In this document: positions 37,720-47,577 of the stretch, piece by piece
Layout of the letters: every line of letters starts with the position of its first letter
Position numbering within the stretch: the first letter of the stretch is position 1
Source of the DNA: an uncultured Alphaproteobacteria bacterium
GTDB lineage: Bacteria; Pseudomonadota; Alphaproteobacteria; RF32; CAG-239
NCBI GenBank assembly: GCA_934254915.1
Contig: CAKQMH010000007.1
Span: forward strand, 18,343-82,342
DNA: 64,000 nucleotides
Reading direction: 5' to 3'
The notes under the pieces: model-generated
What the model was told of the DNA's origin: nothing
Database searches by the model: none
What the model saw: only the letters and a program-made list of their open reading frames with translations
Position numbers and translations under genes: made by a program

Positions 37720-38884
37720 GCAACCATTGAAAGTTTATCTGATTGCCGGTGAACCGAGCGGTGATTTGCTTGGTTCGCGCCTGATGCGTGCCCTGCGCCG
37801 CAAAACCGCGGGTAAGGTTGAATTTTTTGGACTTGGCGGCGATACCATGGAAGCTGAAGGACTTAAGCCGCTGTTTGATATTTCGGATTTGGCAATTATG
37901 GGCTTGATTGAGGTCATTCCCAGTATTCCTAAAGTTTTGCGCCATATCAAAGAAACTGTCGCCGACATCTTGCGTGTTCAGCCGGATATTGTCATAACGA
38001 TTGACAGCTGGAGTTTTTCCGCCCGCGTTCATCAAAAACTTCGCCAGCTCAAAACCGGTATTCCACAATTGCACTATGTCGCTCCGCAAGTTTGGGCTTG
38101 GAAGAAAAAACGTGCCAAGACCATGTATAAATACATTGACGCCTTAATGACGCTGCTTCCGCAAGAACCCAAATATTTTACACCTTATCATTTGGAAACG
38201 GTTTTTGTCGGACATCCGGTAATCGAAAGCGAAGTTTTACAGGCTGACGGCAATGAATTTCGCCGTCAATATCAAATTCCTGATAATAAGAAAATCATCA
38301 CGATTTTGCCTGGCTCAAGGCATAATGAAGTCGGCCGTCTGTTGCCGGTTTTTGCTGAGGCTGCCCGCCGGTTGTTGGCGCAAAATCCCGATTTCTATTT
38401 TGTGATTCCCACGGTGCGAACCGTCGCCCGCCATGTTAAGGCCGAAGCTGCCAAGCTTAATTTGCCGTTGTTGGTGGTCGAAAGCCAGCAGGATCGCTAC
38501 AATGCGTTTCGTGCGTCATCGGCCGCTATTGCCGCTTCCGGCACGGTTGCGTTGGAGTTGGCAATTTGCCGGATTCCGCATATTATCGGCTATAAGGTAT
38601 CGCCGCTGACCGCCTTTATTGCCGACAAATTCTTAAAAATTCAGTTTGTAAACTTATCAAATATCATGCTTGGACGCGAGGTTGTTCCTGAATTGTTGCA
38701 AGAACAGTGTATCGCCGGCAACATTGTTCGTTATATTAATGAGTTGCTGTCGCACGGCGAATTATACCATCGCCAAATGGATGGTTTTGATAAAGTCAAA
38801 GCATTGTTAAGTAACGGCGAACAAACTCCAAGTGACAATGCCGCCGATTTTATTTTGGATTTGATTTCACGGACACGCCGCTGA
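37706..38884 (+). CDS. lpxB: Lipid-A-disaccharide synthase LpxB
   Basis: LpxB condenses lipid X with UDP-diacylglucosamine to give the beta-1,6 disaccharide of lipid A. The 392-residue product has VYLIAGEPSGDLLGSRLM at the N-terminus, HYVAPQVWAWKKKRA, TILPGSRHNEV, and SGTVALELAI near the end. All are diagnostic of this GT19 family. It overlaps lpxI by 14 nt, which implies translational coupling. The next gene is convergent and only 2 nt away. Confidence 0.97.
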   Translation: MTIAEQPLKVYLIAGEPSGDLLGSRLMRALRRKTAGKVEFFGLGGDTMEAEGLKPLFDISDLAIMGLIEVIPSIPKVLRHIKETVADILRVQPDIVITIDSWSFSARVHQKLRQLKTGIPQLHYVAPQVWAWKKKRAKTMYKYIDALMTLLPQEPKYFTPYHLETVFVGHPVIESEVLQADGNEFRRQYQIPDNKKIITILPGSRHNEVGRLLPVFAEAARRLLAQNPDFYFVIPTVRTVARHVKAEAAKLNLPLLVVESQQDRYNAFRASSAAIAASGTVALELAICRIPHIIGYKVSPLTAFIADKFLKIQFVNLSNIMLGREVVPELLQEQCIAGNIVRYINELLSHGELYHRQMDGFDKVKALLSNGEQTPSDNAADFILDLISRTRR

Positions 38885-38886
38885 GA

Positions 38887-39135
38887 TTATTCCGCCACAC
38901 ATTTGTGGTAATAGCTGCAGCCTTCGGCTTCGCAATCAACCATTTTTTCACCGGCCGGACAAATCGTGGTCGTCAGGTCATATCCGACACAGGCTTCCGA
39001 ACAAGTCGTTTCCAAAGCTGCCCCGCTTCCCACAATCGGGAGCGAAGATGTATATTCGGTAATCGATTGTACGCGGGCATCGGCGGTAGCAGCTATGCCC
39101 ATAGCTAATGCAAAGCAAAGAATTTTAATTTTCAT
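38887..39135 (-). CDS. Small Cys-rich exported protein
   Basis: The 82-residue product has a clear signal peptide (MKIKILCFALAMGIAATADA). The mature part has seven cysteines (CSEACVG, TICPAGEKMVDCEAEGCSYYHKC). The CPAGxKxxxC wording echoes the large Cys-rich proteins at 22410-26650. The ATG at 39135 follows GAGGTGG. It is convergent with lpxB and abuts its stop codon. Function unknown; possibly a small member of the same exported family. Confidence 0.7.
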   Translation of the reverse strand: MKIKILCFALAMGIAATADARVQSITEYTSSLPIVGSGAALETTCSEACVGYDLTTTICPAGEKMVDCEAEGCSYYHKCVAE

Positions 39136-39244
39136 TGTCCACCTCATTTGGCTAAAACTACATTTCATTGTAATTTGTAAAAGTTAATTTATTGCAAATA
39201 AGCATAATTTATATTAAATTAGCCGCGACAAAGGAAAGAGAACT

Positions 39245-41314
39245 ATGCGTTTGTGGTGGTATCATTTTAAGGAACAGATTTTAGCCGGACAAAACCGTTG
39301 GGGATTGTGGCTGCCGGTGTTGTTCGGCTGTGGTATCGGGTTATATTTTGCTTTGCCGTTTGAACCGTCCAAATGGTTTACGGTTGCGGTAGTCGAGCTT
39401 TTAATCATCACTGCCGTTATTTTTCGCTGCTCGCTGGCGGTGCTTTATGCTTTGCTTATTCCGACCTTTGTTGTTTTGGGGTTTGCCACCATTCAAATCC
39501 GCACTCTCTATTTAGCCTCCAAACAAGTTGCTGTTCCGACAGATTCTTTATATCTGCGCGGACGTATTAAATATTTGGATTACAATTCACGCGGCAATCA
39601 ACGCCTGATTTTAGATCAGCTGCAAGATTTTGAACGCCGACCGTTGGCGGGAGAATTTCGGATAAGCTTGCGCCCGCAGGCGGAAAAACTGCAGTCGGGG
39701 CAATGTGTTGAATTGGTGGCCAAACTTATGCCGCGTCCGCAGGCGGCTTTGCCGACCGGCTATCAGTTTGACCGTAAAAGTTTTTATCTTGGCATTTCGG
39801 GCAGTGGCTATGCCGAAAGTCGGGTTTTGCCGATAATTTGCGCCGCTGGTTCGTCTTGGACGGATAAAATTAGTTTCGTGGTATCGGCTTTGCGCACCAA
39901 AGTTATTGACCATATCAAATCAATGCTGCCGCCGGATGAGGCCGCGGTGACTGCCGCTATTATTGCCGGCGAACAAGGCGGCATCAACAGCCGCTTGCTG
40001 AACCATTATCGAGATTCGGGATTGGCACATTTCTTATCAATCTCCGGCCTGCATATGAGTATGATAGCGGGAATGATGTTTTTTCTGATACGTCTGATGA
40101 CGGCAATGTTCCCGCCGTTGGCTTTACGCTGCGATTCTAAGAAAATTGCGGCTTTTTTCGCCATAGTTATGAGTATGGTTTACTTGGTTATCTCCGGTTC
40201 TGCCATTCCGGCACAACGGGCGTTTATTATGACTTTTATTGTCTTGTTGGGTGTTTTGTTCGATCGTCGCGCGATTTCAATGCACACCATCGCTTGGGCG
40301 GCATTTATTGTCTTGTTTATCAGTCCTGAGGCTCTGATTGGTGCCAGTTTTCAAATGTCTTTTGCCGCCGTGATAGCGCTGGTTGCTTTTTATGAAAAAT
40401 ATGCCGGTGCTTTGCAGCGATTTTTACGCGGCCGCGGTGACAAGCTGCAATCGCTGCCGTTGTGCATCGTGAAAATTCTATTTGCTTATATTATCGGTAT
40501 TTTGCTTTCGGACTTAGTGGCCAGTTTGGCTACATTGCCGTTTGCCATTTATCATTTTAACCGCATTGCCTTGTTTACGAGTTTAGCCAACCTGTTGGCC
40601 GGACCGGTTATCGGTCTGCTGATTATGCCGTTTACGCTGTTATCCTTGGTTGCAATGCCGTTCGGAATGGATTATGTGGATATAAAAATTGTCGGTTTCG
40701 GAGTTTCTCTGGTTAACCAAATTACAGCTTGGGTCAGCAGTCTTCCGGATGCGGCTTACCTGATACCGTCTATGCCGGCATGGGGCTTGGTATTGATTGC
40801 TTTAGGCGGCTTGTGGCTGGCAATATGGCAAACCTCAATCCGGCGTTGGGGAATGCTGCCGCTGATTATCGGTTTCTTAAGTATCGCAGTGGTGCGTCAG
40901 CCCGATATGCTGATTTCGTATGACGGTCGCTTGATAGCCCTGCAGGACAAGCAGCATAATATGGTCATTTTACCGGCTCGCGGCAATAAGTTTATGCAGG
41001 ATGTCTGGCTTAACAAAACGGCATCTCATCCGCTGACTGATGAGCAAAAATCTTTGCTGCGCGAGATTTATTATCAAGGCAAAACCGCTAAAGACTGGTT
41101 GGATTTGGCGTGTCGTCCGGATGAATGTTTGTATCAAAATCGAGTTGTTATATCGCAAACCAAGTCGATAACTATTGACGGTAAAACATTGCCGCTTTCT
41201 TCCGGAGGAACAACGGCAGTATATTTGTCAAATGCCGGATTTAAACTTTATACCGTACGCGATTATATCGGTAATCGCCCATGGAACAGCGGAGGGATAA
41301 ATGGAAAAAATTGA
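39245..41314 (+). CDS. comEC: ComEC/Rec2 family DNA-uptake channel protein
   Basis: ComEC would carry single-stranded DNA across the inner membrane in natural transformation. The 689-residue product has the N-terminal ComEC soluble (DUF4131-type) domain after two membrane helices. The Competence domain follows (FLSISGLHMSMIAGM, SGSAIPAQRAFIMT), with about ten transmembrane segments. The C-terminal part is short and no metallo-beta-lactamase motif is visible. No other com gene is in the window. It overlaps the next gene by 14 nt. Confidence 0.93.
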   Translation: MRLWWYHFKEQILAGQNRWGLWLPVLFGCGIGLYFALPFEPSKWFTVAVVELLIITAVIFRCSLAVLYALLIPTFVVLGFATIQIRTLYLASKQVAVPTDSLYLRGRIKYLDYNSRGNQRLILDQLQDFERRPLAGEFRISLRPQAEKLQSGQCVELVAKLMPRPQAALPTGYQFDRKSFYLGISGSGYAESRVLPIICAAGSSWTDKISFVVSALRTKVIDHIKSMLPPDEAAVTAAIIAGEQGGINSRLLNHYRDSGLAHFLSISGLHMSMIAGMMFFLIRLMTAMFPPLALRCDSKKIAAFFAIVMSMVYLVISGSAIPAQRAFIMTFIVLLGVLFDRRAISMHTIAWAAFIVLFISPEALIGASFQMSFAAVIALVAFYEKYAGALQRFLRGRGDKLQSLPLCIVKILFAYIIGILLSDLVASLATLPFAIYHFNRIALFTSLANLLAGPVIGLLIMPFTLLSLVAMPFGMDYVDIKIVGFGVSLVNQITAWVSSLPDAAYLIPSMPAWGLVLIALGGLWLAIWQTSIRRWGMLPLIIGFLSIAVVRQPDMLISYDGRLIALQDKQHNMVILPARGNKFMQDVWLNKTASHPLTDEQKSLLREIYYQGKTAKDWLDLACRPDECLYQNRVVISQTKSITIDGKTLPLSSGGTTAVYLSNAGFKLYTVRDYIGNRPWNSGGINGKN

Positions 41315-41777
41315 CAAGACTAATGTAATGCGTATTTTCGACAAGCATAAAATCAATTATCAAACCTATTCTTATGCCGACCATCCCACAACCTGTGGCA
41401 CTGAGGTTGCAGCATTATTGGGGCAAAATCCGGCACAGGTGTTCAAAACCCTGGTTACTGTCAGCAAATCCAAGCACTATTATGTCTTTATGCTGCCGGT
41501 TGAAGATGAGCTTGATCTTAAAAAAGCGGCTGCCGCTGTCGGTGAAAAAGCGGTTGATATGCTTAAATCTAAAGAATTACTGCCGTTGACCGGCTATATT
41601 CACGGCGGTTGCTCGCCGGTGGGGATGAAAAAGTTTTTTACCACCACCATTCATCAAACCGCCGCCAATTTTCCGACCATAATTTTCAGTGCCGGCAAGA
41701 TTGGTTATCAGGTTGAGACATCAATTTCTGAGCTGCAAAAGGTTATTCCGTTTAAGTTGGCAGATATTATCGCCTGA
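41301..41777 (+). CDS. ybaK: YbaK/EbsC family Cys-tRNA(Pro) deacylase
   Basis: This 158-residue trans-editing enzyme removes cysteine wrongly loaded on tRNA-Pro. It shows YADHPTTCGTEVAALLG, QVFKTLVTVSKSKHYYVFMLPVEDELDLKK (split here by memory) with the conserved Lys, and YIHGGCSPVGMKK with the Gly-rich active-site loop. It is translationally coupled to comEC by a 14-nt overlap. A bidirectional terminator follows. Confidence 0.93.
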   Translation: MEKIDKTNVMRIFDKHKINYQTYSYADHPTTCGTEVAALLGQNPAQVFKTLVTVSKSKHYYVFMLPVEDELDLKKAAAAVGEKAVDMLKSKELLPLTGYIHGGCSPVGMKKFFTTTIHQTAANFPTIIFSAGKIGYQVETSISELQKVIPFKLADIIA

Positions 41778-41783
41778 AAAAAT

Positions 41784-41815
41784 AAACCCGAGCGTAATTT
41801 AATACGTTCGGGTTT
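41784..41815. terminator. Bidirectional terminator
   Basis: AAACCCGA and TCGGGTTT arms between the convergent ybaK and the hypothetical gene downstream. Confidence 0.8.
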
Positions 41816-41819
41816 AGTC

Positions 41820-42797
41820 TTAGAAACCTAGGTCAAATCCGCTGTGTGGAGCGTAGGATGATTTGTCGCTGCCAATGCAGACAAACAAACCTTCTTCGTT
41901 TTTGGCAAAGCGTTCGTTTTCCGTCCAACTTTCTTTCAGTTTTCCGTTCTCATAGCGTTGCTTGGGTTCTGCAATGAAAAAACCGGCACGTTCAGGTTCG
42001 TACTGAAAGTGGGCATCTTTGCCGAATTCCGTGATGTAACACAATGTGCCGTTGATGTCTTGATAAAGATGTGTGTCAATGATAATCAACTCATCATCAA
42101 GCGGTTGCACCAACACATCTTTGCCGATAAACATCAAACTTTTGTCTGCGCCGCGATAAAAGTCATAGCTTTTACTGTATATGACCGGCGCACTCAGAAA
42201 GTCAAAGCTGTTCCAACTGAATTGCAAAATCGGTGACAAAGCTTCCGGCGTACCTAGTACAATATGATAAGCGCTGGTGTTGTCGCAGATTAGTAAAGTG
42301 TTTTTATCATACAGGCGGTATTGCACTGCCGGTATTGATTCACAGTTATAAGCGCAAATCGGTACAAACCGACGTAATTCTGAAGGTTCGGCTTTAGCCA
42401 GAGCCTCTTTATACCATACGCTTTTCAGTACATCAGCAGAAATCTTGCAGTCTTGACGCCCGATTTTACATAAAGCGTTATTAACTTTGGCCAGCACCGT
42501 TTTCAACCGCAGAAGCTGATAAAGGTTGGGAACCATTTCATCAATAGTCGGAAATGGTTTGGCAACATTTTTGGCCGGCTTAAACGTACGGTCGAATTTG
42601 GGTAACGGAATAAATAAGTGTTCATCAATAAAAATTCCATATATTTTATCAGGAATAGGGTCGGTGGATGATACTCCGCCTTTAAGAAGATATTGTCCGC
42701 TTTTAGTTGATTGACTTAATAATCCGCCTTCAAAGCTGCTGGTATTATAGCAAGCAACTTTTGCTGATACCGGAAATTTTACTCGTTTCATAAACAT
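41820..42797 (-). CDS. Hypothetical protein, 325 residues
   Basis: No recognised domain. The product has no signal peptide; it is a mixed alpha/beta, beta-rich protein with a proline-rich middle part and several cysteines. C-terminal part includes the charged repeats around PERAGFFIAEPKQRYENG. The ATG at 42797 lacks a good ribosome site; an in-frame ATG lies two codons further. It stands alone between ybaK and ogt and is slightly AT-richer than its neighbours. Confidence 0.7.
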   Translation of the reverse strand: MFMKRVKFPVSAKVACYNTSSFEGGLLSQSTKSGQYLLKGGVSSTDPIPDKIYGIFIDEHLFIPLPKFDRTFKPAKNVAKPFPTIDEMVPNLYQLLRLKTVLAKVNNALCKIGRQDCKISADVLKSVWYKEALAKAEPSELRRFVPICAYNCESIPAVQYRLYDKNTLLICDNTSAYHIVLGTPEALSPILQFSWNSFDFLSAPVIYSKSYDFYRGADKSLMFIGKDVLVQPLDDELIIIDTHLYQDINGTLCYITEFGKDAHFQYEPERAGFFIAEPKQRYENGKLKESWTENERFAKNEEGLFVCIGSDKSSYAPHSGFDLGF

Positions 42798-42871
42798 TAA
42801 ATAATTTGATTAGTAATTTTTTGATTGTTACTAACTTATGCTTTTTGTCTAAAATGTCAATATCAAATTTT

Positions 42872-43372
42872 TTATTTGGAGGCTAAAGCGTGTTCCAATT
42901 CCAACAGTTTAATCTTAATATCAATTCCGCCGTCATAACCGGTCAACTTGCCGTTAGCTCCCATAACGCGGTGGCAGGGTACAATAATAGCAATCGGGTT
43001 ATGTCCGACTGCGCCGCCGACCGCTTGAGCTGACATTTTGCCGCCTCGAGGAGTGATTTTTTGTACAATATCGCCATAAGTAATGGTTGTGCCGTAGGGA
43101 ATTTGCCACAAGATTGCCCAAACTTTGTGCTGAAAAATTGTGCCGCTTGCCTTTAGCGGAAAATCAATCACCGGATTTCGACCGGCAAAATACTCATCCA
43201 GCCAGCGGCAGACTTTTTGTAAAACACGGCTGCTTTTTCCATCACAACAATCGCGCGGCAGATTTTCCTCATAACCGCGCTGCCCTTTAATCGACAACAA
43301 CGTTAAATTCTCATCATCAGCCGTTAAATAGATTTTGCCGACCGGTGAATTATAGTGCCGTGCATAAATCAT
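42872..43372 (-). CDS. ogt: Methylated-DNA--protein-cysteine methyltransferase
   Basis: This suicide repair protein takes the methyl group from O6-methylguanine onto its own cysteine. The 166-residue product has the active-site PCHRV (about residue 132) in the context NPIAIIVPCHRVMGANGKLTGYDGG, which is complete. The N-terminal domain is short. It is typical of stand-alone Ogt without an Ada domain. The membrane-protein gene upstream on the same strand ends 14 nt before this gene's ATG. Confidence 0.95.
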   Translation of the reverse strand: MIYARHYNSPVGKIYLTADDENLTLLSIKGQRGYEENLPRDCCDGKSSRVLQKVCRWLDEYFAGRNPVIDFPLKASGTIFQHKVWAILWQIPYGTTITYGDIVQKITPRGGKMSAQAVGGAVGHNPIAIIVPCHRVMGANGKLTGYDGGIDIKIKLLELEHALASK

Positions 43373-43386
43373 TGTGTTGTTCTTAA

Positions 43387-43794
43387 TCAGGCTTTCTTTT
43401 TTAAGATTATCTGTCGCACAAAAGCCGCAGCCAAAGATACCGGTAAGCCGATTGTCATGGTATAATTCAGAATGTTGCCCATGAACTCAATGCTTTGTTC
43501 ATTTCCGCCTTCAAAAGTCGCAATCACCAAAATAGCCACCAATCCGAAAATCGCAGCATACGGAATCCAGCCGATAGCAATCAGGTAATAGGAAACACGC
43601 GGTAATTTTTCAATGATTTTGTAAATAAATTTGGGCGTTTTGTTAAAGCACAGCATCAACATACACAAAGTGAAAATTGCTAACAACAAAGATAAAACTC
43701 CGTCGCCGAAAGAATTGCCCATAAAGGTAAACGGTGCGCCCAAAACTCCGTATAATCCGCCCAAAACCAAAGCTTCGTTTGACCAATATTTCAT
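43387..43794 (-). CDS. Small integral membrane protein, unknown function
   Basis: The 135-residue product has four predicted transmembrane segments (GGLYGVLGAPFTFMG, VLSLLLAIFTLCMLML, YLIAIGWIPYAAIFGLVAIL, YTMTIGLPVSLAAAFV). The ATG at 43794 follows AAGGAG, while an earlier in-frame ATG at 43821 does not. It probably shares a transcript with ogt, 14 nt downstream. No family recognised. Confidence 0.75.
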   Translation of the reverse strand: MKYWSNEALVLGGLYGVLGAPFTFMGNSFGDGVLSLLLAIFTLCMLMLCFNKTPKFIYKIIEKLPRVSYYLIAIGWIPYAAIFGLVAILVIATFEGGNEQSIEFMGNILNYTMTIGLPVSLAAAFVRQIILKKKA

Positions 43795-43871
43795 AATATC
43801 GCTCCTTTGTTTTGTTGTCATAATATCTCAAGTATAATTTTGTTTGGTTAAAATAGCAATATTTAAAACTT

Positions 43872-43900
43872 AAAAGTGCCGAAACGGATTCGGCACTTTG
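43872..43900 (-). terminator. Terminator of the SlyB-like gene
   Basis: On the minus strand AAGTGCCGAA and TTCGGCACTT form the stem followed by TTAAGTTTT. Confidence 0.8.
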
Positions 43901-43924
43901 ACTTAAACTGCTGATAAGCAAAAT

Positions 43925-44383
43925 TTAGTAGTTGGCAGGAATAACGCGGGCTTGTTTGCCGTACAACACGATGCATTTTTGTCCCGGTGTCAACAAAACG
44001 TCATTTCCCTGCGTAATGGTAACCAAATTTCCGTTGTCGAGTTGGACGACATATTCATATCCGCCCTGATTCGACAAAGCGCCTTGTGCTGCATCACCGG
44101 CCATACCGCCGAGAACCGCACCGCCGATAGCCCCCAATACGTGAACGGCATCATTTCCGCCGATCATTGAACCGGCTACACCGCCGGCCGCGCCGCCCAA
44201 CAGCATTCCGGCGTTATTATCGCTCTGAACCTGAACCTGACGGACACTGACGATTGTACCTTTAAGTGCGCGGTTTACCTGCCCGGTGCTGGCGGTAGCA
44301 TATTCATTAGCTCCGATTCTGGACGTGCAGGCGTTAAGCATCAACGCCAACGGCAATACCAACATAATGGCAAATCTTTTCAT
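43925..44383 (-). CDS. SlyB/PcpD-like outer-membrane lipoprotein
   Basis: The 152-residue product has a lipoprotein signal with lipobox LNAC (about residue 19). The middle is a glycine-zipper hydrophobic stretch (MLLGGAAGGVAGSMIGG ... IGGAVLGGMAGDAAQGAL) that can insert in the outer membrane. The C-terminal part, YVVQLDNGNLVTITQGNDVLLTPGQKC, is the family signature. SlyB-type proteins help keep the outer membrane stable under cation stress. It stands alone. Confidence 0.9.
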   Translation of the reverse strand: MKRFAIMLVLPLALMLNACTSRIGANEYATASTGQVNRALKGTIVSVRQVQVQSDNNAGMLLGGAAGGVAGSMIGGNDAVHVLGAIGGAVLGGMAGDAAQGALSNQGGYEYVVQLDNGNLVTITQGNDVLLTPGQKCIVLYGKQARVIPANY

Positions 44384-44532
44384 AAGTTATCTCCTTTGTG
44401 TTTATGACTTTTTCAACCTTAATACGCAGATAAAAAAATGTCAATCTAGACAAGTCGTAAATCTTGTAATATAGTCATCACGCGATTACCGGCAGTAATC
44501 GGATAAATATCGAAATTTAAGGAATAGGATAA

Positions 44533-45921
44533 ATGTTACAAAGAACTAAGATTGTAAAGCTTTTGGCCAGTGATACGACTTTGCCCGAAGTTTTGGTTAA
44601 AGGCTGGGTTCGTACCCGCCGTGATGCAAAAGATTTTTCATTTGTCGAGCTTAATGACGGCTCATGTTTAAAAAATATCCAGATTATTGCCAATAATAAT
44701 TTACCCAATTATGACGAAGTTAAAAAGCTTTCTACCGGTTCATCAGTAGCGGTTACCGGACATTTGGAAGAGTCTAAAGGCGGCAATCAGAAATACGAAG
44801 TCGTAGCCGACAAAATCGAAATTTATGACATTGCTCCCGATGATTATCCGTTGCAAAAGAAAAAACACACGGATGAATATTTGCGTACCATTGCTCATCT
44901 GCGTCCGCGTACCAATAAGTATGGCGCAGCTTTCCGCGTTCGTTCGGAACTTTCATACGCAATTCACAAGTTTTTCCATGATCGCGGTTTCCGCTATGTT
45001 CATACACCGTTGATTACCGGATCTGATTGTGAAGGTGCCGGTGAGATGTTTCAGGTTACGACCCTGGATTTGAATAACATACCGCGGACCAAAGACGGTA
45101 AGATTGATTATTCACAGGATTTCTTCGGCAAAGAGGCTCACCTGACGGTTTCGGGACAGCTTAATGGCGAAATGTATGCTATGGGGTTGGGCGATATTTA
45201 TACTTTCGGTCCGACTTTTCGGGCCGAAAACTCCAACACAACCCGTCATGCGGCCGAATTTTGGATGATTGAACCGGAAATGGCGTTTGCTGATTTGAAT
45301 GATGATATGGATTTGGCGGAAGATATGGTCAAATTCTGTATCAACCACTTGTTGGCAAATGCGCACGAGGATTTGGAGCTGTTTGACAAGTATGTCGAGC
45401 CCGGTTTGTTTGACAAGCTGCATAATATTGTTGAAAACGGATTTGCCCGTATTACTTATGCTGAGGCTATTGATATCATGCAAAAATCAGGACAAAAGTT
45501 TGAATACAAGCCTGAATTCGGTATTGATATGCAGACCGAGCATGAACGCTTTTTGGCTGAAAAACATTTCAAACGTCCGGTTATTGTCCGTGATTATCCG
45601 AAGGAGATTAAAGCCTTTTATATGCGGATGAATGATGATAACCGCACGGTTGCCGCCATGGATGTGCTTGTCCCCGGTATCGGTGAGTTGATTGGCGGTT
45701 CTCAACGTGAAGAACGGTATGACTTGTTGGTCAAACGTATTGAAGAAATGGGCATGACGGAAGCTGATTATGAGTGGTATCTGGATTCGCGTCGTTACGG
45801 TTCGGTCCCGCACTCCGGTTTCGGTTTGGGCTTTGAACGCATGATGATGTTGGTTACCGGTATCGGCAACATTCGTGATGTTATTCCGTTTCCGCGGACG
45901 CCGAATTCAATCAATTTCTAA
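44533..45921 (+). CDS. asnS: Asparaginyl-tRNA synthetase
   Basis: This is a class IIb aminoacyl-tRNA synthetase with 462 residues. The N-terminal OB domain ([21 protein letters not shown]) binds the anticodon. The catalytic core has [21 protein letters not shown] (motif 2 region, shown partly) and motif 3 as [15 protein letters not shown]. The core is AsnS rather than AspS by [11 protein letters not shown]. The following exported-protein gene begins 9 nt after its stop. Confidence 0.97.
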   Translation: MLQRTKIVKLLASDTTLPEVLVKGWVRTRRDAKDFSFVELNDGSCLKNIQIIANNNLPNYDEVKKLSTGSSVAVTGHLEESKGGNQKYEVVADKIEIYDIAPDDYPLQKKKHTDEYLRTIAHLRPRTNKYGAAFRVRSELSYAIHKFFHDRGFRYVHTPLITGSDCEGAGEMFQVTTLDLNNIPRTKDGKIDYSQDFFGKEAHLTVSGQLNGEMYAMGLGDIYTFGPTFRAENSNTTRHAAEFWMIEPEMAFADLNDDMDLAEDMVKFCINHLLANAHEDLELFDKYVEPGLFDKLHNIVENGFARITYAEAIDIMQKSGQKFEYKPEFGIDMQTEHERFLAEKHFKRPVIVRDYPKEIKAFYMRMNDDNRTVAAMDVLVPGIGELIGGSQREERYDLLVKRIEEMGMTEADYEWYLDSRRYGSVPHSGFGLGFERMMMLVTGIGNIRDVIPFPRTPNSINF

Positions 45922-45930
45922 GGAGGTTTT

Positions 45931-46518
45931 ATGCGGTATCTTGCAGCTTTGCTTTTCTGTCTGTTCTCGACAACGGCGTGGGCGCAGGATACTGCCGCTC
46001 CCTCACTTGGTGAAAAAGATGCTTATTACCGCGAAGCTGAAACGCTTAATGCTTTTGGACATTCTACCGGTATGATCCGTGAAGTAGATAATTCGGCTTA
46101 TAATAATGCCGTGGATAATGTGCCGGCAGTTGCTCAAAACTTTCCGCCTTGTGATGATGCGAAACTGTTACAAAAAGTTCGCGAGCAGCTGGCAATGATT
46201 ATGCAAAATGATGTCCCGTCCGATATCTACAACCAGCGGCGGCGGATATTGATTCTCAAAAATACTAATCATTTTATCCCAACGGCGGTGGACGGTTTTT
46301 CGCCTAAAGAAAATTTTACGGTGGCCGGACGTCTGACCGAGATTAAAGTTAATGAAGGCTTGCACAATGCCGATTTGCAGCTTTGCCGCAGTGATAATCC
46401 AATCACCAATCGCCGCATATATGTGCTGATGTATTCGATTTTGGGCCGCAACAATGCTGAAATACTTAATTTTTCAGCCTCTGACGATGCCAAAAAATAT
46501 TTACATTTTACCTACTGA
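45931..46518 (+). CDS. Exported hypothetical protein, 195 residues
   Basis: The product has a clear signal peptide (MRYLAALLFCLFSTTAWAQ). The mature part is mixed alpha/beta with two Cys (about residues 71 and 149) that may pair. No family recognised. A 9-nt gap from asnS and a good AGGAGG site suggest co-transcription, though a functional link with asnS is not evident. Confidence 0.75.
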   Translation: MRYLAALLFCLFSTTAWAQDTAAPSLGEKDAYYREAETLNAFGHSTGMIREVDNSAYNNAVDNVPAVAQNFPPCDDAKLLQKVREQLAMIMQNDVPSDIYNQRRRILILKNTNHFIPTAVDGFSPKENFTVAGRLTEIKVNEGLHNADLQLCRSDNPITNRRIYVLMYSILGRNNAEILNFSASDDAKKYLHFTY

Positions 46519-46580
46519 TTTCTTGAAAAATTTGTTGCATATTTCAGCAAAAAAAAGTACTATCTTTCTTTGCTAAGGGA

Positions 46581-46609
46581 TTGCAATTTTCGGATACAAT
46601 TCTTATATA
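46581..46609 (+). promoter_or_regulatory. Candidate promoter for rpoH
   Basis: TTGCAA and TATATA are spaced by 17 nt, about 40 nt upstream of the rpoH start. Motif match only. Confidence 0.5.
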
Positions 46610-46648
46610 AGAAAATTGAAGAAAATGAAAAGAGGTCGAATTTAATCC

Positions 46649-47548
46649 ATGAGTATCGGTTCTGAACTCGTTGTTAAAACATCATCAAATCTTCCGGCAG
46701 TGATTAACGAAAATTCACTGGTCGCTTATCTGGAACAAATCAAAAAGTTTCCGGTTTTGAGCGAGCAGGATGAAGAACGTCTGGTCACGGATTTTCAGCA
46801 AAACAAAAATATGCAGGCGGCGCAGATTTTGGTTACATCGCATTTGCGCTTGGCAGCTAAAATTGCGTTTAACTACCGCCATTACGGTTTGCCGTTGTCG
46901 GACATTATTTCTGAGGCCAATATCGGTTTGATGCAGGCCGTCAAGAAGTTTGACTTGTCCAAAAAAGTTCGTTTGGCGACATATGCCATTTGGTGGATTA
47001 AGGCCGCGATTAATGACTATATTTTGCGCTCGTGGTCGTTGGTCAAAATCGGTACACGCGCTGCGCAGAAAAAGTTGTTTTACAATTTGAACCGCATTAA
47101 GGCTCGTCTTGGTATTTATGAAAATAAGGAACTTGAGCCGGAAGTAGTCAAGAGCATCGCTAATGAGTTGGTCGTTGATGAAAACGAGGTTAAGGAGATG
47201 AACCGCCGCTTGGTCGGTGATCAGTCGCTTAACGTTGCGGTTTCAGATGATGATGACGATGAAAAGATCGACTTCTTGGTTGATAAGAGTCAGAATATTG
47301 AAGATAATTTAGCCCGTCGTCAGGAAGCCGGCTTCAAAGCTCAGGTTTTACAAAATTGCCTTGGACAGCTTAATGACCGTGAACGCTATATTATTAAAAA
47401 CCGGATGTTGACTGACACGCCCGAAACACTGGAAGGTATCAGCGCCAAGTATGGTATCAGCCGCGAGCGCGTCCGCCAGATTGAACAAAGTGCGTTTAAA
47501 AAACTGAAAAATATGGTTTTGCTTGCAATTAAGAAACAAGCATGCTAA
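46649..47548 (+). CDS. rpoH: RNA polymerase sigma-32 factor RpoH
   Basis: RpoH directs RNA polymerase to heat-shock promoters. The 299-residue product has region 2 (LRLAAKIAFNYRHYGLPLSD, then LATYAIWWIKAAINDYI) and the RpoH box QKKLFYNLNRIK, which is diagnostic for sigma-32 over other sigma-70 members. Region 4 ends in YGISRERVRQIEQSAFKKLK. It starts well after the asnS unit and has its own candidate promoter. Its probable target clpB is 3 kb downstream with a matching promoter. Confidence 0.96.
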   Translation: MSIGSELVVKTSSNLPAVINENSLVAYLEQIKKFPVLSEQDEERLVTDFQQNKNMQAAQILVTSHLRLAAKIAFNYRHYGLPLSDIISEANIGLMQAVKKFDLSKKVRLATYAIWWIKAAINDYILRSWSLVKIGTRAAQKKLFYNLNRIKARLGIYENKELEPEVVKSIANELVVDENEVKEMNRRLVGDQSLNVAVSDDDDDEKIDFLVDKSQNIEDNLARRQEAGFKAQVLQNCLGQLNDRERYIIKNRMLTDTPETLEGISAKYGISRERVRQIEQSAFKKLKNMVLLAIKKQAC

Positions 47549-47577
47549 TATAACAGAACACCATTAAAGGAAGCATT

